64,000 nucleotides of DNA from Lamellibrachia satsuma (Eukaryota; Annelida; Polychaeta; Sabellida; Siboglinidae): contig BSQZ01000018.1 in NCBI GenBank assembly GCA_033239005.1, positions 3,273,036 through 3,337,035 on the forward strand, read 5' to 3'. Below, piece after piece: positions 25,201 through 40,200 of this stretch. The stretch's first letter is position 1; the number at the start of each line of letters is the position of its first letter. A model generated the notes under the pieces. It did no database searches. It was not told the origin of the DNA and saw nothing but the letters and a program-made list of their open reading frames with translations. The position numbers and the translations under genes were made by a program.

Positions 25201-28200
25201 TATTTTGAGACAACCCCTGAGCATCCATGTAAGCGTAGAGCCCCCACCTGTACTGCGACGCTGCAGCATCACCTCGGCTGTGGACGCGCTGGAGACAGGC
25301 GAGCCAAGCTGTGGGGCCAGGCAGTGGTTACTTGTAGGAGACTGTGGCGCTTGGCTGGAACCACACGCACCGTGCATGTCCGCAGCACCGTCCAGTAGAC
25401 TCTCCGACTGACTCAGGCTGTTCACTGCATGCAGGCAAGTCAGGCAGTTGGTCAGTGTCACAGAGCAAGTACATGCAGGCAAGTCAGGCAGTTGGTCAGT
25501 GTCACAGAGCAAGTACATGCAGGCAAGTCAGGCAGTTAGTCAGTGTCACAGAGCAAGTACACGCACAAGTCAGACAGTTAGTCAGTGTCACAGAGCAAGT
25601 ACACGCACAAGTCAGACAGTTAGTCAGTGTCACAAAGCAAGTACACGCACAAGTCAGACAGTTAGTCAGTGTCACAGAGCAAGTACACGCACAAGTCAGA
25701 CAGTTAGTCAGTGTCACAGAGCAAGTACATGCACAAGTCATCAGTACTGACCCAACACAGTTAGTTAATGACATTCAGTTACCGTACAGAACTTGAAAAC
25801 ACTGTACAAAGTCTGATCGATGTTAATCGTAAAATCATGTCATAGTATAAACTATATCCTAACATCTTGACTGCCCAAAAGTGTTTAAAGGTGCTTAATC
25901 AATAAATTTTTTTTGCTAGTCTCATTTCAAATAAATTTTTTTTTAAACCAAACCTACCTAGTATGCACTGCAACATGCTAGCTCGTTTGTGTAACTTTTG
26001 TATGTAGTTTTAGTGAAATCATCAGACAAACTATTAAATTGTTTGTTCAATGCTGAAAAATCATGATTTTCTTCTTTGGTGGAATTTTGTAACTTTGACA
26101 TGCGACTGACGAGAGGCTGGAGGAGGTCACGCCCATGATCAGCATTGACCCACATAGTGTTTACCATTTTGGATATCTACTATTTTGATCCTTACCAGAT
26201 CTAACAAGTAAAGTCAATTCTTTCGATGATTTAAAAAAATAGGCATTTTTTTATTATAATTGACTGCGGATGTTAATAAACTATTCACACACTACATACC
26301 TGGACACCAATGACCTGGATTTGTGACAGGCTAAATCAGTTGAGGAAGAAGTTTTAATCAACCCAGTTTTTAAATATAATTTTACCATTATCTTTTTTAT
26401 AAATATCAACCTTGCCGTTCAGCAGGGGGAGTCTAATATACATTACAACTGTAAACATTTCTACAAAAACACATTTGGCCAGTCAAGAGGGAATTGGACA
26501 GAGGTTCAGATTGGGAGAGGGAGGGAGAGGACAGAGGAAGGAGGGAGGGACAGGCAATGAAGGGAGAGGGAGGGAGAGACAGGGGAGAAGGGAAAGTTTG
26601 TAAGGAGGTGGGTGTAAGAGGGTGAAGAATAGACGTACTTGAGGAGACAGATCGTAAAGAAGTGAGACTGAGGATGGGCAGTGGCCAGTGGAAGTCTGAG
26701 TGCAGGGCCTTCAACGCACTCACAAAGTCTTCCACTCGGGCAGCCCGCAACCTGAACAAAAAACACATCAAGGGTTAATAGAAATATCCAAGTGCCACGT
26801 CTAATTTGTAAACTTGTTAGGGTTTCTGCTAGTAAATAGAAATTGATAAACAAGTTGTTATTTTCGCATTGTTAACACAACATTCTAGAATTTCATCCAA
26901 ATAACTGCCAATATCACATGAACATATTAGAACAATCACAGCCACATGTTTATGTCTGGGTAAACTCTGCTTTTACAGGAAAAACCTTCAAGTTACATAG
27001 TTTACAATCTAACACCTTCACTTACAACCTCAACAATAAAGCAGCAACCTGGAGCTATGTTTAACCACACAAGCTTCTCAATTAACCTGAATGTGCACAT
27101 GTCTTTATCCTCATGCTAGTAGACATATTAAGACTGAAGCCCACCGTTCAATGCGTAACCAGCTCACGAGTTGGTAGTCCTCCATGTTGGCCGCAAAGAA
27201 TGCCAGGTCTCGTATCCGGTACGATGCCAGCAGCTTGCGTGCATGCCGACTGAGAATGGTATCAATGAAGAAGCTCTCTGAATTCTGTGTATCATCCTTC
27301 TGTGAGCCAGCACGACTACAAGTGATACATTTGAGGTGTTAGTTTACATGTGTGCACATACACATTGAACTGACACTGTGTTTATCGCCAACATTTTAAA
27401 ACCAAGAAACTGCTGCACTACGTAAGAACAAACAGTTGTTTTGTTCACATATAACTAATATATATAGCTATAATATGTAATGTCAGAAACACAATTTTAG
27501 AACAGTTCTGTTACCGTAGCAGAGTGGATATATGTCAGCATAACAACAGTCATTCCCACTTCGCATGAGAACACTACACAGAGTGACAGTGCACACAAAG
27601 TGGCTAGCAAAATTTTTGCAGTAATCTAAAGACTTATCTTTTTAATCTTCCTCACTTTCCTTAGCTCCTTAGCATACCCATCCATCTGTTGACAACTTTA
27701 ACATTGTATACTGACTGCAAGACTGCCGAACCCTTTCATTTTGATGAGCCTCTGAACTCACGTTTCCAAGGATTTTGGCACAATAGAAGCATTCATATTG
27801 CATTGTGTACGTACCACCTTGTAATTGGTTGTGACTCCGTCTTACTCTGGCGTACTTTCTCTTTAGGAGTCACTCCTGCCGCCACATCTTCCTTGCTGAC
27901 GCTCACGCTGCGACTACGCATTGGGCCGGTGTACTTGAACTTGGCTGCATCGTCGGGTGAGCTGGGTGGGGTGTTGAATGTCGCAGGGTAGACGGCCGAT
28001 CCTGTGCTTAGTTTCTTCGCACCTGGGTTAGGCGACTCGGCCTCCTTCGGATCTATACAGATAGAATTAACAATACAGGACTAACATCTCATTACACAGT
28101 TGGATTTACGTTGTTTATTGTCAACAAATTAAGGAAGCTGTCTGGTTAACAATGGAGCTTTTCCATAACATCAACGGCAGAGTGAATCATGGAAGTAAAT

Positions 28201-31200
28201 ACATTCCAAGCCACAATGTTTTTCGAGTGCCTCAATATATTATGGGTGTACATATTTGATGGAACCATCCACCAGGTGTACATATTTGATGGAACTATCC
28301 ACCAGGTGTACATATTTGATGGAACTACCCACCAGGTGTACATGTTTGATGGAACTATCCACCAGGTGGGATGGTTTGCTGTGTCTCATCTCACAGCCCA
28401 CATTTATTTTGTTATAACGATGATGATTACAAATGGAAATGGCCAACTACTGCATTAGAGACGTACCGATTGAACGTAGAAACCTGACAAGGTCTCGCGC
28501 TAGTTCCCACCGACACTTCTCGAGGGCTGCGTCCAGCAGCATAGTGGCGTACTGCACATGCAAAGATTAGGGTTTACAAGCCATAGGCTGCGACTTCTTG
28601 TTTTATTATATGTGAATCTTATTTTTACAGTACTACCATTTCAATAACTGAAAATATTTTGTAATTAATCTGCTGAATTTTTTTATTAAAAGTGTTTAAG
28701 TTGTAGCAGACATGCATGGATTCATAATGAAAAATATCATATACATACAATAATTATTGAAGGAAGGAGAGATACCTCTTAGCGTCTTGAATATTAACTT
28801 GAGGACTGAGAAGCATCTCTACTTCATTCAATATGAATTTAATAGATTCCAGTACCAAGTTACATGCTGACAAACAATAATTGTTATTGTATGCATGTAA
28901 CAATTTTAATTAATTAATAAATAATATTTATTTTCCCTTCAACAAGATACTAACTGAATAAAATATGTTATGCCGTGTTTGAATGAGGAAATGGCAAGAC
29001 ACAGATATCATACTTCACAGGCCACTGACAGCTTATCTAGATTCCGTGTTCCCAACACTAAATTTGTTTTCACATCAGTTTTCTGGTTACATGGCATTGA
29101 ATGGTGCAAATTAATAATATTTAATATTTACTTTTCCATCCAACACAGTAATAACTGAATCAAAGATTTACCCCCATGTAAGAAAGAAATAGACATCTTA
29201 CCTCATGAGCCACAGACAGCTTCTCTAGATTCTGTAGAATAATCAGATATGAGGCAGCTGTCTCAAGCTGGGTCAGTTTTATACATTCCTACAACCAGAA
29301 GCAATGGGTCACTGGTGCTCTGTCAACTTGTTTTCTGTTGCAGAAGTCACTGTGCTCTTGAAAGGGATTGTCTTAGCAGCATAAAACTATTCATTATTAC
29401 CCCATGAGCACTTATCATCTTCATCTTTACACAAATGTCTTTCTAAATGTACAGTCTAAATATGTGATCACAAGACATTAACGCCTGCGTGCACGCACTC
29501 AGACCAAACACATCTATACGTACATCTAGTTAGTAACGGTATCTGTCACTACAATGTTCTAACGGTGGTTCAGACCAAATAAAAAAATCACTGTAACAGT
29601 GATTTCAGCAAATTTCCATTCACCATGTGTTTATCATTATTTATTGCAGTGTTTATTTACCACAATGCCACACAATTATGATTCTGTTTGATACTTCAGT
29701 CATCAATAACATTACAACAATGCAATGGAAAATGACGCACACATTACACAGCCCTGCCTGTTTATCCTACCTCAAACAAGTCCCTAGGGTTGCCGACGGT
29801 TGCAAACAGGTACTGCCAGAGAGCCACCTCCGTCTTGCGTGCACAGTGGACGACTGTCTGAAGGAACTCAGGAAACTCCTGAACAAATGCCATCACCCGC
29901 GGCAACAGTGGGTCTGAAACCATCATGAAACTCTTGAACAAACGCCATCACCTGCAGCAACAAGGGGTCTGAAGCAATCAGGAAACTGCTGAACAAACGC
30001 CATGGCAACAGGGGGTCTGAAACAATCAGGAAACTCCTGAACAAACACCATCACCTGCGGCAACAGGAGGTCTGAAACAATCAGGAAACTCCTGAACAAA
30101 CGCCATCACCTGCGGCAACAAGGGGTCTGAAACAATCACTCATGTTGAGCTTTCATTTTTATGTACAGCAAGACATGTGCACGGCAGACAATGTTGGAAC
30201 TGCGGAAATATGTTCATTACAGGCAGGTGTTCATTATTAAAGGGTAATTCTGTTGCATAATCTCCACAAACATCAAAAACATGTTCCTAACACTAAATTT
30301 GTTTTCAGATTATCTATCAATATTTTAATAGTTTTTTACAGTCAAATGATTAAAATAATAGATTACAATCATAAGTCTGGTGAGTCTCTTAACAATTGCC
30401 TTCTGACTAGTTTTCCAGTTCCATGACATTGACTGATGTGAATTCTGTTACATCACCAGATTGTGATTCATGCTAAGGCCATATGTCACCCATCCACTTT
30501 AATGTCTTCCTGTTTTCTTCCACGAGTCACTATATTCAGCAACAACAAAAACACAAGCAGAAAGTATTACACAAAACTGAGATTAAAAGAAGAGCTTGTA
30601 TGGTTGCCAGTAAAACGTGACACAAGACTAGGTACCTGGAATGGGTTCGTTGTAAAACGTGACACAAGATTAGGTACCTGGAATGGGTTCCTTAGACGTG
30701 GCCTCCTCCTCGAGGACTTCGTGCACGAGCAGCTCAAGCACGTGATGGAAGTGTGGCATGTCTGTGCAGCTGCCAGCGATCTCAAGCGCGTGCACACCCA
30801 AGCTGATGATAGATATATATATATATATATATATATGTGTAATTCCAATGTGTTTAAATTCTAAAGACTGAACCTATAGAAGCAGCCTACGGACCACAGT
30901 GATTTACTTATTTGTAAACAAATTGTAAATGCTAATCACAACACTAGAAATGTGCCAGTTGTAAACAATAAACGTGCACAATATGACAGAATTCTAACTG
31001 CTAATAAGGAAATATTAAACAATATTCCATGCTGTTTCTATCTCATTAAATAGTGTAGTTGTTCCTTTCTGCAGAATTATTATACTATAAAGTCACTAGA
31101 TGAGGCCACAGAGTATAACCACTGGAGGGCCCTAGTACTCATCACAAGAAAACCAAATAACCACAAGTGAACCAACAGCAAAAAAACTTGGATGATATCT

Positions 31201-34200
31201 GCTGAATGGCAGGATGTCTAAACTCTTGCTATGTGTAAAAGTACAAGATTTTAATTCCATCCAATCTGTGTTTTTCACACATTTTGCTTTCCTCTGTGTC
31301 CGTTAAATGCACCAAAGCCCCACAAACATGTTCTTACTTGCTACACTTACTTTCTCCGGAGAAGTTTCCTCAGCACATGATGCAGGTAAACCTGACTCTG
31401 CAACAACAACAAACAAATAACTGTATGTTGCAGCTGTTTTTGCCATTGCTCCAAGGGTTTGAAAACAGTTTCAATGATACTGACATATTTATTGTAAGTT
31501 GGTTTCCTTTGCTTTCCCGTGCTATTGTACTATTACAACTACCGTATTATTCCCTACAGACACGCAGTGCGCGAAGGCTTGGGTGCGAGTGCGAAGGCTT
31601 GGGTGCGAGTGCGAAGGTTTGGGTGCGAGTGCGAAGGCTTGGGTGCGCGTCTATTAGTTCTCAAACGTGGCCTGAATCATGATCTGCCGCTATGGGTGAA
31701 ATCAGCCTCTAAATCAGACTGGTAGCTAATCCGCAGTGTGGCGCCACTGTAAACTATGCGAAGAATGCGGGGCGCTTCTAGGGAATGACTCAGGAAACTT
31801 GTCATTGATCACCGATCTATTTCATAACTAGCGCTTGTTTTGTGTGATGTATTTTGTCCAAAATTGTTTTGATGGTGCTAAATAAACTTAATGTAAACCT
31901 ACAATGAGGTGTTGCATTGTTTGTTTTGCACTTAGCAAAGATGGTTTTGATTCTACAAAACCAAATGACACTCCATCGACACACTACAAAAACGCATGAG
32001 ACACACTGAAAAAGTATGTTCATTTGTGGTTTTTATAATTCCAGACAAACATCGTCAGCCGGCCACCACTCGATTCTTTGAGCATCATTAAATAGACAAT
32101 TCAAACACGCACATTTTGCTGATGGCGAGTGAGCGATAAAATAAACAAAAGCTAGTCCTAGTACTTCCAGACATCTGGCGAAAGCCACCAGTAGCGATAA
32201 CAATGTGGTGCCACGTTGCGGCTAAAAACACACACTATGAATTATTTGTAAAGAGTCCACAAGGTGACACCAGCCGCAGCAGTACAGCTGTCATTTGCAT
32301 TTAGCGTGCATTCACTCCTGAAAATCTGTTTTTTGCGCATGGTTTCACTTCTCAAAAAGGGAGGTGTGCGCTTATTAGGTAATGCGCTACTATTGGGAAT
32401 TATACAGTACCTAGCATCAGCACTACTACTGCTATTACGATGATGATTATGACAATTACTATTGCTACAATTACTATTGCTACAATTATTATTGCTACTA
32501 TTTCTACACTATGATGATTACTATTACACATGTTACTAGGAAAACAGCAACAACGACAACCACTGCTTCTACTACTACTATGATGATGACCATAGCCATT
32601 ATTATGATTACATCTTACAATGACAACACAACTACTACAGCTACAGCCATGCAGTGGTGTTACCGTGCGTTCCAACTGTAGATATGGCCAGTCCTCTTCC
32701 ACCGCTCTCATGGAGCGATAACACACACACTCACTTGAGGCACCCAGGATTATACCAGCCTCAAACAACAGGGCTGAAACATGCACAACGACAAGCCTTC
32801 AATGGCTGCTCATATACCAGTCTCAAACAACTGGGCTGAAACATGCACAACGACACGCCTTCAATGGCTGCTCATATACCAGTCTCAAACAACAGGGCTG
32901 AAACATGCACAACGACACGCCTTCAATGGCTGCTCATATACCAGTCTCAAACAACAGGGCTGAAACATGCACAACGACACGCCTTCAATGGCTGCTCATA
33001 TACCAGTCTCAAACAACAGGGCTGAAACATGCACAACGACACGGCTTCAATGGCTGCTCATATACCAGCCTCAAACAACAGGGCTGAAACATGCACAACG
33101 ACACGCCTTCAATGGCTGCTCATTTACCAGTCTCAAACAACAGGGCTGAAACATGCACAACGACACGCCTTCATTGGCTGCTCATATACCAGTCTCAAAC
33201 AACAGGGCTGAAACATGCACAACGACACGCCTTCAATGGCTGCTCATATACCAGTCTCAAACAACAGGGCTGAAACATGCACAACGACACGCCTTCAATG
33301 GCTGCTCATATACCAGCCTCAAACAGCAGGGCTGAAACATGCACAACGACACGCCTTCATTGGCTGCTCATATACCAGCCTCAAACAACAGGGCTGAAAC
33401 ATGCACAACGACACGCCTTCATTGGCTGCTCATACACCAGCCTCAAACAGCAGGGCTGAAACATGCACAACAACACGTCTTCATTGGCTGCTCATACACC
33501 AGCCTCAAACAGCAGGGCTGAAACATGCACAACGACACGCCTTCATTGGCAGCTCATATACCAGCCTCAAACAGCAGGGCTGAAACATGCACAACGTTCA
33601 ATGGCTGCTCATATTATGGAGTGCATTTTCTGCAGAGAGTAATTGTGATAGCTTACATATTTAGATACAATTCTAAAAAAAAAAATGTCAACCTTTCTTT
33701 AATTAAATTATTCGTATTCATGCAAGTATAAACACCAAGCAGTGTTTTAGTTTAGATGTTTCTCTAAATAATCTGTCTTATTGCAAGTAATGAGACACAT
33801 CAACATGTAACTAACTGATAATTGAAACAACACATCCTGCACAGAATTTGTGGTTTGCTACTCACCAACAGGGTAGATGTCTACATGGAATGGTAACATT
33901 ATTCGTTTTGACATGAAACCTCGAGTGCTGCCCTCTCTTGGAAGAAGTGGTAGCCACACCTGGATAAAATATCAAATCATAAGTTTGGCTCAATCCACAA
34001 TTTCATAGGAGACTACCTGTTTCACATCTTTCAACATTAACTTGAACAGTCTTCTGGCATTCAGAAAATTACTAATACATTTAAATCAAAGTGGAATAAC
34101 ATGTTTAATTATTCAGAATTAATACTGCTGATAACTTTCTAGACAGGCTACAGATCCTAAGTAATCCGATCATAAATAATCTATTTCACGTCCCATCACA

Positions 34201-37200
34201 TATCTCGTGGCACACATATTACCTCACAAAAACTAGAAAACTTCATCCCAATTTTCACACCACATCTACAAAAGCTCAGTTGCCATGGTTATGACACGCG
34301 GACCAACATACTTCACAGAATAAAGAGTAGAAAAGGTAATATGCCACTCACCTTCATTCCTGCTGCTCCACAGCTGAGCCAGAGAGCCTCTGTCAGGTGT
34401 GGCCGTTGGTCGTTCTTGCGAGAACATGACCACATGTTCTCGACGGATGATGCCACAACCACCGGAGCACAGAAAGGCAGCTGCAGGTGGACAGAGGACA
34501 GTCGTTAACTACAGGTGGACAGAGGACAGTCGTTAACTACAGGTGGACAGAGGACAGTCATTAACTACAGGTGGACAGAGGACAGTCGTTAACTACAGGT
34601 AGTACATGTAGTCAAAACTCTGGGCTTTACTAGCAAATAGGTAGTAAAGCCCAGGCCTGGGTAACAATCTGTGCAAAGGTGTCATGTATCAACCAGTTAA
34701 ACAGTGTTCTGAATGGTAAATTAGGGTTTAAGTTGCAATATTTCGGGATTGCCTAACCCTTTCGTTTTTATTTGACTCTGAATTTGGGTTTCCATGGTCA
34801 TTTCGCAATAGATACTTTCATATTGTATTTTGTATAACACATAATTCCCTTGGTAAGATAACCTGTTATTTGTACATGTCTACGCGAGAACAAACTGTAC
34901 AAACCTACTACTATTGCAAGACACATATGCTAGTAAGCAGGCTGGATGCCTTCATTGGAAATGTCTGCTCCAGAAGTCTTGTGTTTAAACCTTACAGAAA
35001 GACTCCAGGTAATAAGGGAATACATAGGACAAATCTTAATGTGAGTGGGTCTGGCAATACCGCACATGGCTGATTGAAATGAAAGTGATATAAATAAACA
35101 AAGACAAATTCAGTGACCAGTGTACTGACCGGCCTGTCATGTCCTTCCTTTGGCTTGGCCTGAGAGCTTGACCGGTCGCGCTGGAACATGAGCAGACGAC
35201 CGGCCACATTGAGCATGATGCTTTCCGCCTCATTTGGCTGTGGCACACTCTTCATGGAAGCTGAAACAACATCAGTCATACCAGCATCACACAATGGAGT
35301 TCACTCGTGATACTATACGAAGCAGAATAATGCTACGGGGCTGATATAGAGATTGTACATAGAGTGATGTACTGTTCTTCCACAACATGAATGATACACC
35401 TGTGTTCTGGAAGTTCATGTTATCTTTTTAGAATTTACATTTCTGCTGTAAATCCTCAGTGGTCTGTCACTCTGACGATGATGACCCCTTGACCCCACAC
35501 ACCCGTCACCCCACACATCCGTCACCCCACATACCCGTCACCCCACACACTCCTGTTACCCCACACACCCCTGTCACCCCACACACCCCTTTCACCCCAC
35601 ACACCCGTCACCCCACACACCCTTGTCACCCCACACAGCCCTGTCACCCCACACACCCGTCACACCACACACCCGTCACCCCACACACCCATCACCCCAC
35701 ACACCCGTCACCCCACATACCCCTGTCACCCCACACACCCGTCACCCCACACACCCCGTCACCCCACACATCCATGTCACCCCATACACCCCCGTCACCC
35801 CACACACTCGTGTCACCACACACACCCGTCACCCCACACACCCCGTTACCCCACACACCCCATCACCCCACACACCCGTCACCCCACACACCCCGTCACC
35901 CCACACACCCGTCACCCCACACACCCCGTCACCCCACACACCGTTGTCACCCCACACACCCTGTCACACCACACACCCTATCACCCCACACACCCTGTCA
36001 CCCCATACACCCGTCACCCCACACACCTCTGTCACCCCACACACCCCGTCACCCCACACAGCCCTGTTCATGATGTCATGCTAAACAATTCTGATTTGCT
36101 GCGCCTCTGAGCTTTAGTTGCTACAGAATTTCCATTACTATCATGACAAAGCAGTCTTGTGCTTCCGAGCCAGATCAGATGTGACGAATGTGTTGGATCT
36201 GAAAATGCAAAGTGAACATGGAACCACCCGAGGATGCCTACCTGTCTCTGTGCGTAGGGAGGTGAGGGAGATGGATACAACCGTGGCGGGATGAGGAATG
36301 AAGTTGCCTATAGACACCTCCTGTAGCTTGTGTATAACGAGCCCGGGATCTGAAACAGTCACCCCAACATCAAAGCAACATCAGAGCAACTCAGAGTCAT
36401 TCAAATGCCACACAACCCAATGGATAACTAAATAAACATACTTCTATTTCTCATGTGCTAAAATGCAGCCATGCCCATATTAGACACATTCCCATATCTG
36501 GAGGATAACTTTTATGACTGCGTGATGATAGGATGATTTCGGGGGACTTAATCATTTGAATCTTGATTATCAGCCCCCAATAGTTTCGCCAATAATTACA
36601 TCAAAACTAAATAACACATATCCACAAATGAGTTAATATGTCATAGACAGGCTTGATTTTTAGTGAAATGATTCTAAAACGATGCGAGTGAAAATATCAA
36701 ATTGAAGATGGGCCTTTAAATACAGTATATCTAAGACACCAAGAAAACGAGACACATACTTGGATGGATGTTCTTTCGCTCGAGTCTGAAGATCATGATA
36801 TGACTGTCAGCACATAGCATAATGAGGATGTCCCGGAACGTGTTCAACAGCATAATCTGAGAAGGCACGCGCTCCACGTGTGCAAACGTGTTGTCCAGCT
36901 TAGAGTCCCGAGGGTAAAACCGGATCTGTTAAAGGAAACATATCAGCATTGAAGCACATGGTTCAGGGCAACAGTGCAGGATCGGTTGAGAAACTTTGTT
37001 CTTACATAAAATGTTCTTTCATCATTCACACATAACAAAATTGTAAGCAGTTGTCAATTTAGGTTATTGCCCATCTACATAGGTTTATCCATAAACTCAC
37101 GCTTATCAACAAAGGTTAGACTGGAGTAAGAATAGGTGTTGGTAATGTTCCATGCATAAATATGCAACATATACTCATGTCCTTGTGAATGATTGTGAAA

Positions 37201-40200
37201 TAATAATCCAATTTTACTGATAAATAGCTTCAGGCTTTCAATATTTGGTAGAGTCAACATAAAAATCAAATCTGCAAACACTTCCAAGCCGCATTTGAAT
37301 TTGTGCACAAAGCCATAAATATGTAAAGTACATACACAGAAGTAAACTTAATGTTTCAACTGAAAAAGACTTCCTGCTTATAAGTATGCCACCCCCTTAC
37401 CCCACTGCCTGTACTACCCCCCACCCCTACCAGCCCCCCACTGCCCTGCCCACTGCCCCACCACACCTACTCCCCCACTGTCCCGCCACACACCTCATCT
37501 CTCTGGTCCAGTAGGTTGTAGCAGGCGGCACAGATGAAGTCCTTCCACCACGTCAGACCACCGGTCACCATCATGTCTTGCTCCTGTTGACCAACACAAA
37601 ACTACTGACCACAACAGCCTGAAAGAGCTGTATTCACAGATAGAATTTTAGTACTTTCCCAGAAACACGGATTCGCAGACAACATGATCCCACTAACTGA
37701 GATTACAGAAACATTACCTAGAGATCAACAAGTTCAACAGAAAATTCAGTGTGTGCAAAATCAGATGCGTAATAAAAAAAAAAATTTTTGGTAACAACAC
37801 TGTGAATCTAGTTTGTACTTAAAAGTGTTAGTGTGAGTCTTTACCTTGTTTTCTTAGCAAAATAAATGTACATGTTTGATGAGGGACTGAAGCTACTAAT
37901 TTATTCTTGACATAGCAGAACAGTGCTAAGTGTTTGCGGATGAACTCTCAGGGGCAGTCGACAGTGGCATGGGTAGCATCAAAAATATTTTTGGTAGCAA
38001 ACATTGTTTAAACTAGAAGTGCAGGGGGGTTACTTAGAGGTGCCTCAAGCAGGACAAGAGGCCACCAGTACACACAAACCAGTAACAAAATGTCTGGAAA
38101 ACATTTCTGAAGCTGGTTATAAATGCGTGTGTGTAAAAGCAAGAAGCATAGTAAATAAAACAAGAAAAACAAATTAAACATTATGGTAGAAGAATGTTAA
38201 CCCTTACATAATTGGTATAACTGAATCATGGGCCAACAAAGACATCAGATGCTGAATTAGGACTGACAGGATAAATAATATTTAGGAGAGATCAAATAGG
38301 AAGAAGGGGAGGGGGATTTATTTTATATATTAAAGAATCTATTCAGGCTAACATAATAAAGTTAGAAAGGGAAGCAAATTGCGATGAAGCTGTTTGGTCC
38401 AATATAGTTACAGGAAATTCAACATTAACTATTGGATTAGTTTACCAAAGTCCAAACATAAACAAAGAGAATAATGGAAAAATACAAAATGCAATAAAGG
38501 AAGTGAGTAAAGAGGAATGTATCATAATGGCAGATTTTAATCACAGACACATAATGGAAATCTCTTCTCATTAACAGGGATGATGGTGATAAACAACATT
38601 TACAAAGCGATCTAGACAAATTAGCTAAATGGTCTGAAAAATGCCAGATGTTATTCAATTTTGGGAAACGTAAATGCCTACACACAGGACACAGGAACCT
38701 GGACGTAAAATATAAAGTGGGATTTACTGTTCTAGGTAAAAGAAAAGGACTTAGGAGTAACAATAAGTGCTGGTATGAAAGTTTCAGAGCAGTGTGGTAT
38801 TCAGCTTCAAAAAGTAATACAATTTTTGGGTTGATTAGGAGAAATATAACATACAAAAAAAGCTAATTATACCTGTGTATAATGCAATAGTTACACCTCA
38901 TTTAGAATACTGTATACAAGTGTGGAGACAATTATCATAAGAAGGATATAGATACGCTTGAACGAATACAGAGGAGAGCAACTAAAATTATTCCAGAACT
39001 CAAGGCACCTTAGTTATGAAGAACGCCTAAAAGACTTGGAGACATGGAGGTTAAGAGGAGATCAAATTCTAAGATATTGAATGGATATGAAACTATTTAT
39101 AAAATATTTTTTTTTCAAGAAAGATAGTAGAACTAGAGGATGAGGTAACATTAGTAAAAGATCACTGTAGATTGGATATCAGGAAGTAATCATTCTCAGA
39201 GGACAATAAATGAATGGAACACATTATCTACAGATTGTGTAAATATTGGCAGCATGAACATGAATAAAACAAGGTTGACGTATATCTTAGGTGGGTGGAT
39301 TACACATAGATGAAAAATTGTTGGACTCTCGATAAGCCAATGGCTGCCTTGTCCACTTGCCATCTGGGCCTTTGTCTTGGATGACAACCTTGTTAACTCT
39401 TGTTAAACAGTGCTTTACATCACTAAACGCATATTATAAAAAATATCAGCATACTTGTTTTGCATAATAACACTATTCTTTTATTTTTGTATGATATGCA
39501 GCGCTTTGATCCACCAAGTGGAAATTAGCGCTACAATAAATTAGAAAGTACGACAATGCAAACCTCAAATCTTATTGCCCATAACTTCACATATTAGCTG
39601 ATAATCATAATAAATGATCGTGAAACCAGAGGAAGCTGACAGTAGAGCTCACAATACCTGTGTTTCATTGCCAAAGAGTTTCCACTTGCGTGAGAAGAGA
39701 GTGTAGTGGGCTAGGCCAGTCTTGCCCGCTACGGCGACGCAATGACCGGGCGTGTTGACAGCGGAAAACTAACCAGGAAGAAAGCAGGAACTTGTAGGAT
39801 AAACAGCACAGGTCAAACTGTGATACAGGTGCTGTTCTACTGGATGTCTCACCAGCAATGTCTGACAGAATATAAACATGTACAGCACACATATAAGCTG
39901 ACAGTTCACTGGAAGAAAGATGTCTCATGACAGCAAAATTTCCTCATGTTTAATTATGGCAATTCTAGTTTACTAGTTATGCGAGATGCCCATTACACAG
40001 TTGACAAATGTCTGATACAAACACCTCATTTTAAATTAGTATTTTCCGCTTTAGATGTTGTGATAAATCTCTATACAAAATGTTGACTGAAATGAATTAG
40101 TGTGTTCCACTTTACTGTTCTGATAAATCTCAACATGAAATGAAGAAATAATAAAAAAAACTTACAACATTCTTATTTTATTAGTTTTCATTGATGTATA

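Larger units (their letters stand above)
22264..37583 (-). other. RIC1: RIC1 C-terminal block: RIC1 domain and tail exons
   Basis: Nineteen exons, in coding order: 37494-37583, 36760-36925, 36242-36349, 35130-35260, 34352-34480, 33866-33959, 32664-32773, 31351-31397, 30678-30802, 29771-29913, 29202-29288, 28467-28551, 27815-28052, 27145-27315, 26639-26751, 25248-25424, 24118-24292, 23124-23312, 22264-22546. Anchors: [185 protein letters not shown]. The Pfam-type RIC1 helical domain corresponds to about 34480 down to 29202. Exons 27815-28052 and 25248-25424 encode low-conservation, Ser/Pro-rich linkers. Their donors (27815 or 27818; 25248) are the least certain. Confidence 0.88.

Noticed and set aside
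25060..25222. 34-bp array as another junction-copy array
   Set aside because: With the better donor (exon low end 25248) the array starts about 25 bp into the intron, so the junction itself is not in the unit.
30567..30848. Minus-strand 93-codon open frame as a separate gene
   Set aside because: It is an out-of-frame reading over a RIC1 exon and the neighbouring AT microsatellite; the RIC1 frame has the homology.
32781..33731. Series of about 60-codon plus-strand frames every 62 bp
   Set aside because: Shadow frames of the 62-bp acceptor array of RIC1.
35459..36084. 204- and 153-codon His/Thr/Pro-rich frames
   Set aside because: Translations of the CACCCCACACACCCGT array; no start context or splice support.
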